Below, in pieces: positions 6,637 to 7,112 of a stretch of DNA of 7,112 nt. Position numbers and translations under genes: made by a program. Numbering within the stretch: position 1 is the stretch's first letter; every line of letters starts with the position of its first letter. Source of the DNA: Flavobacterium sp. UBA807 (lineage in GTDB: Bacteria; Bacteroidota; Bacteroidia; Flavobacteriales; Flavobacteriaceae); NCBI GenBank assembly GCA_002296885.1, contig DBIH01000146.1, positions 1 to 7,112 on the forward strand, given 5' to 3'. The notes under the pieces are model-generated. The model was not told the DNA's origin. It worked only from the letters and a program-made list of their open reading frames with translations, and did no database searches.

Positions 6637-7112
6637 AAAAAATTCTTTTTAAATATTATGCCTTAGTTCCATTGCTTATGCTGTGTGCTTTTTATATATA
6701 CAAAGCCTTAGCATTTCCGATTCACGATTTTGCAAATTATTATTATGGCGGATATTTTTTAAGGGAAAATACATTTACCACAAACACTTATTTCCCTTAT
6801 TTATTCAATAAAGAAATTGTCGCATTAGGCAATCCACCATTGTTTGCAGGCTTTGCTCCAAATACTCCTTTCCTAGCGATGCTTCTTTATCCATTTACCT
6901 ATATTTCATTAGCATCAGCAAAGCTTCTATTCAATATAATCAGTGCTGTGCTTTTTATCAATAGCATTTACAGTCTGACTAAATTCTATAAAATAAATTG
7001 GGTTTATCTGACATTGATTCCTTTTGCCTTTTTTGTACCAATTCGGAACGAATTATTATTTGGACAAGTCTATCTTTTGCTGTTTACTTTATTAACCGAA
7101 TTTTGGCTGGCA
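6633..7112 (+). CDS. GT87/DUF2029-like membrane glycosyltransferase (3' partial)
   Basis: The frame is open for 160 codons up to the right edge with no stop. It starts at ATG 6633, overlapping the GT2 stop as ATGA, and begins MKKILFKYYALVPLLMLCAF. A first membrane segment (about 8-27) is followed by HDFANYYYGG (31-40), where the Asp at 32 matches the conserved acidic residue in the first outer loop of GT87 enzymes. NPPLFAGFAPNTPF (67-80) and the following hydrophobic PFTYISLASAKLLFNIISA (87-105), then GQVYLLLFTLL (144-154), follow the order seen in that family, which uses polyprenyl-phosphate sugars such as mannose on the outer face of the membrane. At least four membrane segments are visible; the family usually has around ten, so well over half of the gene lies outside. 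The assignment rests on these motifs and on the coupled GT2 gene, and the frame was read directly from the sequence. Confidence 0.8.
   Translation, partial: MKKILFKYYALVPLLMLCAFYIYKALAFPIHDFANYYYGGYFLRENTFTTNTYFPYLFNKEIVALGNPPLFAGFAPNTPFLAMLLYPFTYISLASAKLLFNIISAVLFINSIYSLTKFYKINWVYLTLIPFAFFVPIRNELLFGQVYLLLFTLLTEFWLA

Noticed and set aside
1..7112. CRISPR array, tRNA or rRNA gene, insertion sequence or phage element
   Set aside because: No spaced repeats, cloverleaf, conserved rRNA stretch, transposase or integrase was seen; coding sequence fills nearly the whole window.

Overview
The window reads as a piece of a Bacteroidota chromosome, most likely a Flavobacterium-like member of the Flavobacteriaceae. 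The DNA is AT-rich, Shine-Dalgarno signals before the starts are weak and A-rich, and the C-terminal part of DNA polymerase I has a sequence typical of that family. This assignment is by recognition, not by a database search.

Layout. Positions 1-428 hold the 3' end of polA, with its 5' part outside the window. A 91-bp gap without a recognisable terminator or clear promoter follows (429-519). From about 520 to the right edge, seven genes run head to tail on the + strand with almost no space between them: a pol-beta-fold nucleotidyltransferase (520-1422), a B12-binding-fold radical SAM protein (1415-2875), two different class I SAM-dependent methyltransferases (2865-3665 and 3667-4389), a multispanning GT-C-like membrane glycosyltransferase (4386-5900), a DPM1-like GT2 glycosyltransferase (5890-6636) and the start of a GT87/DUF2029-like membrane glycosyltransferase (6633 to the edge). 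Five of the six junctions overlap (8, 11, 4, 11 and 4 nt) and the other has a 1-nt gap, so this is almost certainly one translationally coupled operon.

How the genes may work together (inference). A DPM1-like GT2 enzyme usually makes a polyprenyl-phosphate sugar, and GT-C and GT87 membrane enzymes usually consume such lipid-linked sugars on the outer face of the inner membrane. The radical SAM protein and the two methyltransferases would modify a sugar, lipid or other small precursor in the cytoplasm. The set therefore looks like a pathway for a modified glycolipid or surface glycan, but no product can be named from sequence alone. The operon continues beyond the window. Two starts are TTG, and the first gene's start sits beside an out-of-frame ATG that one T fewer in a 4-T run would bring into frame.
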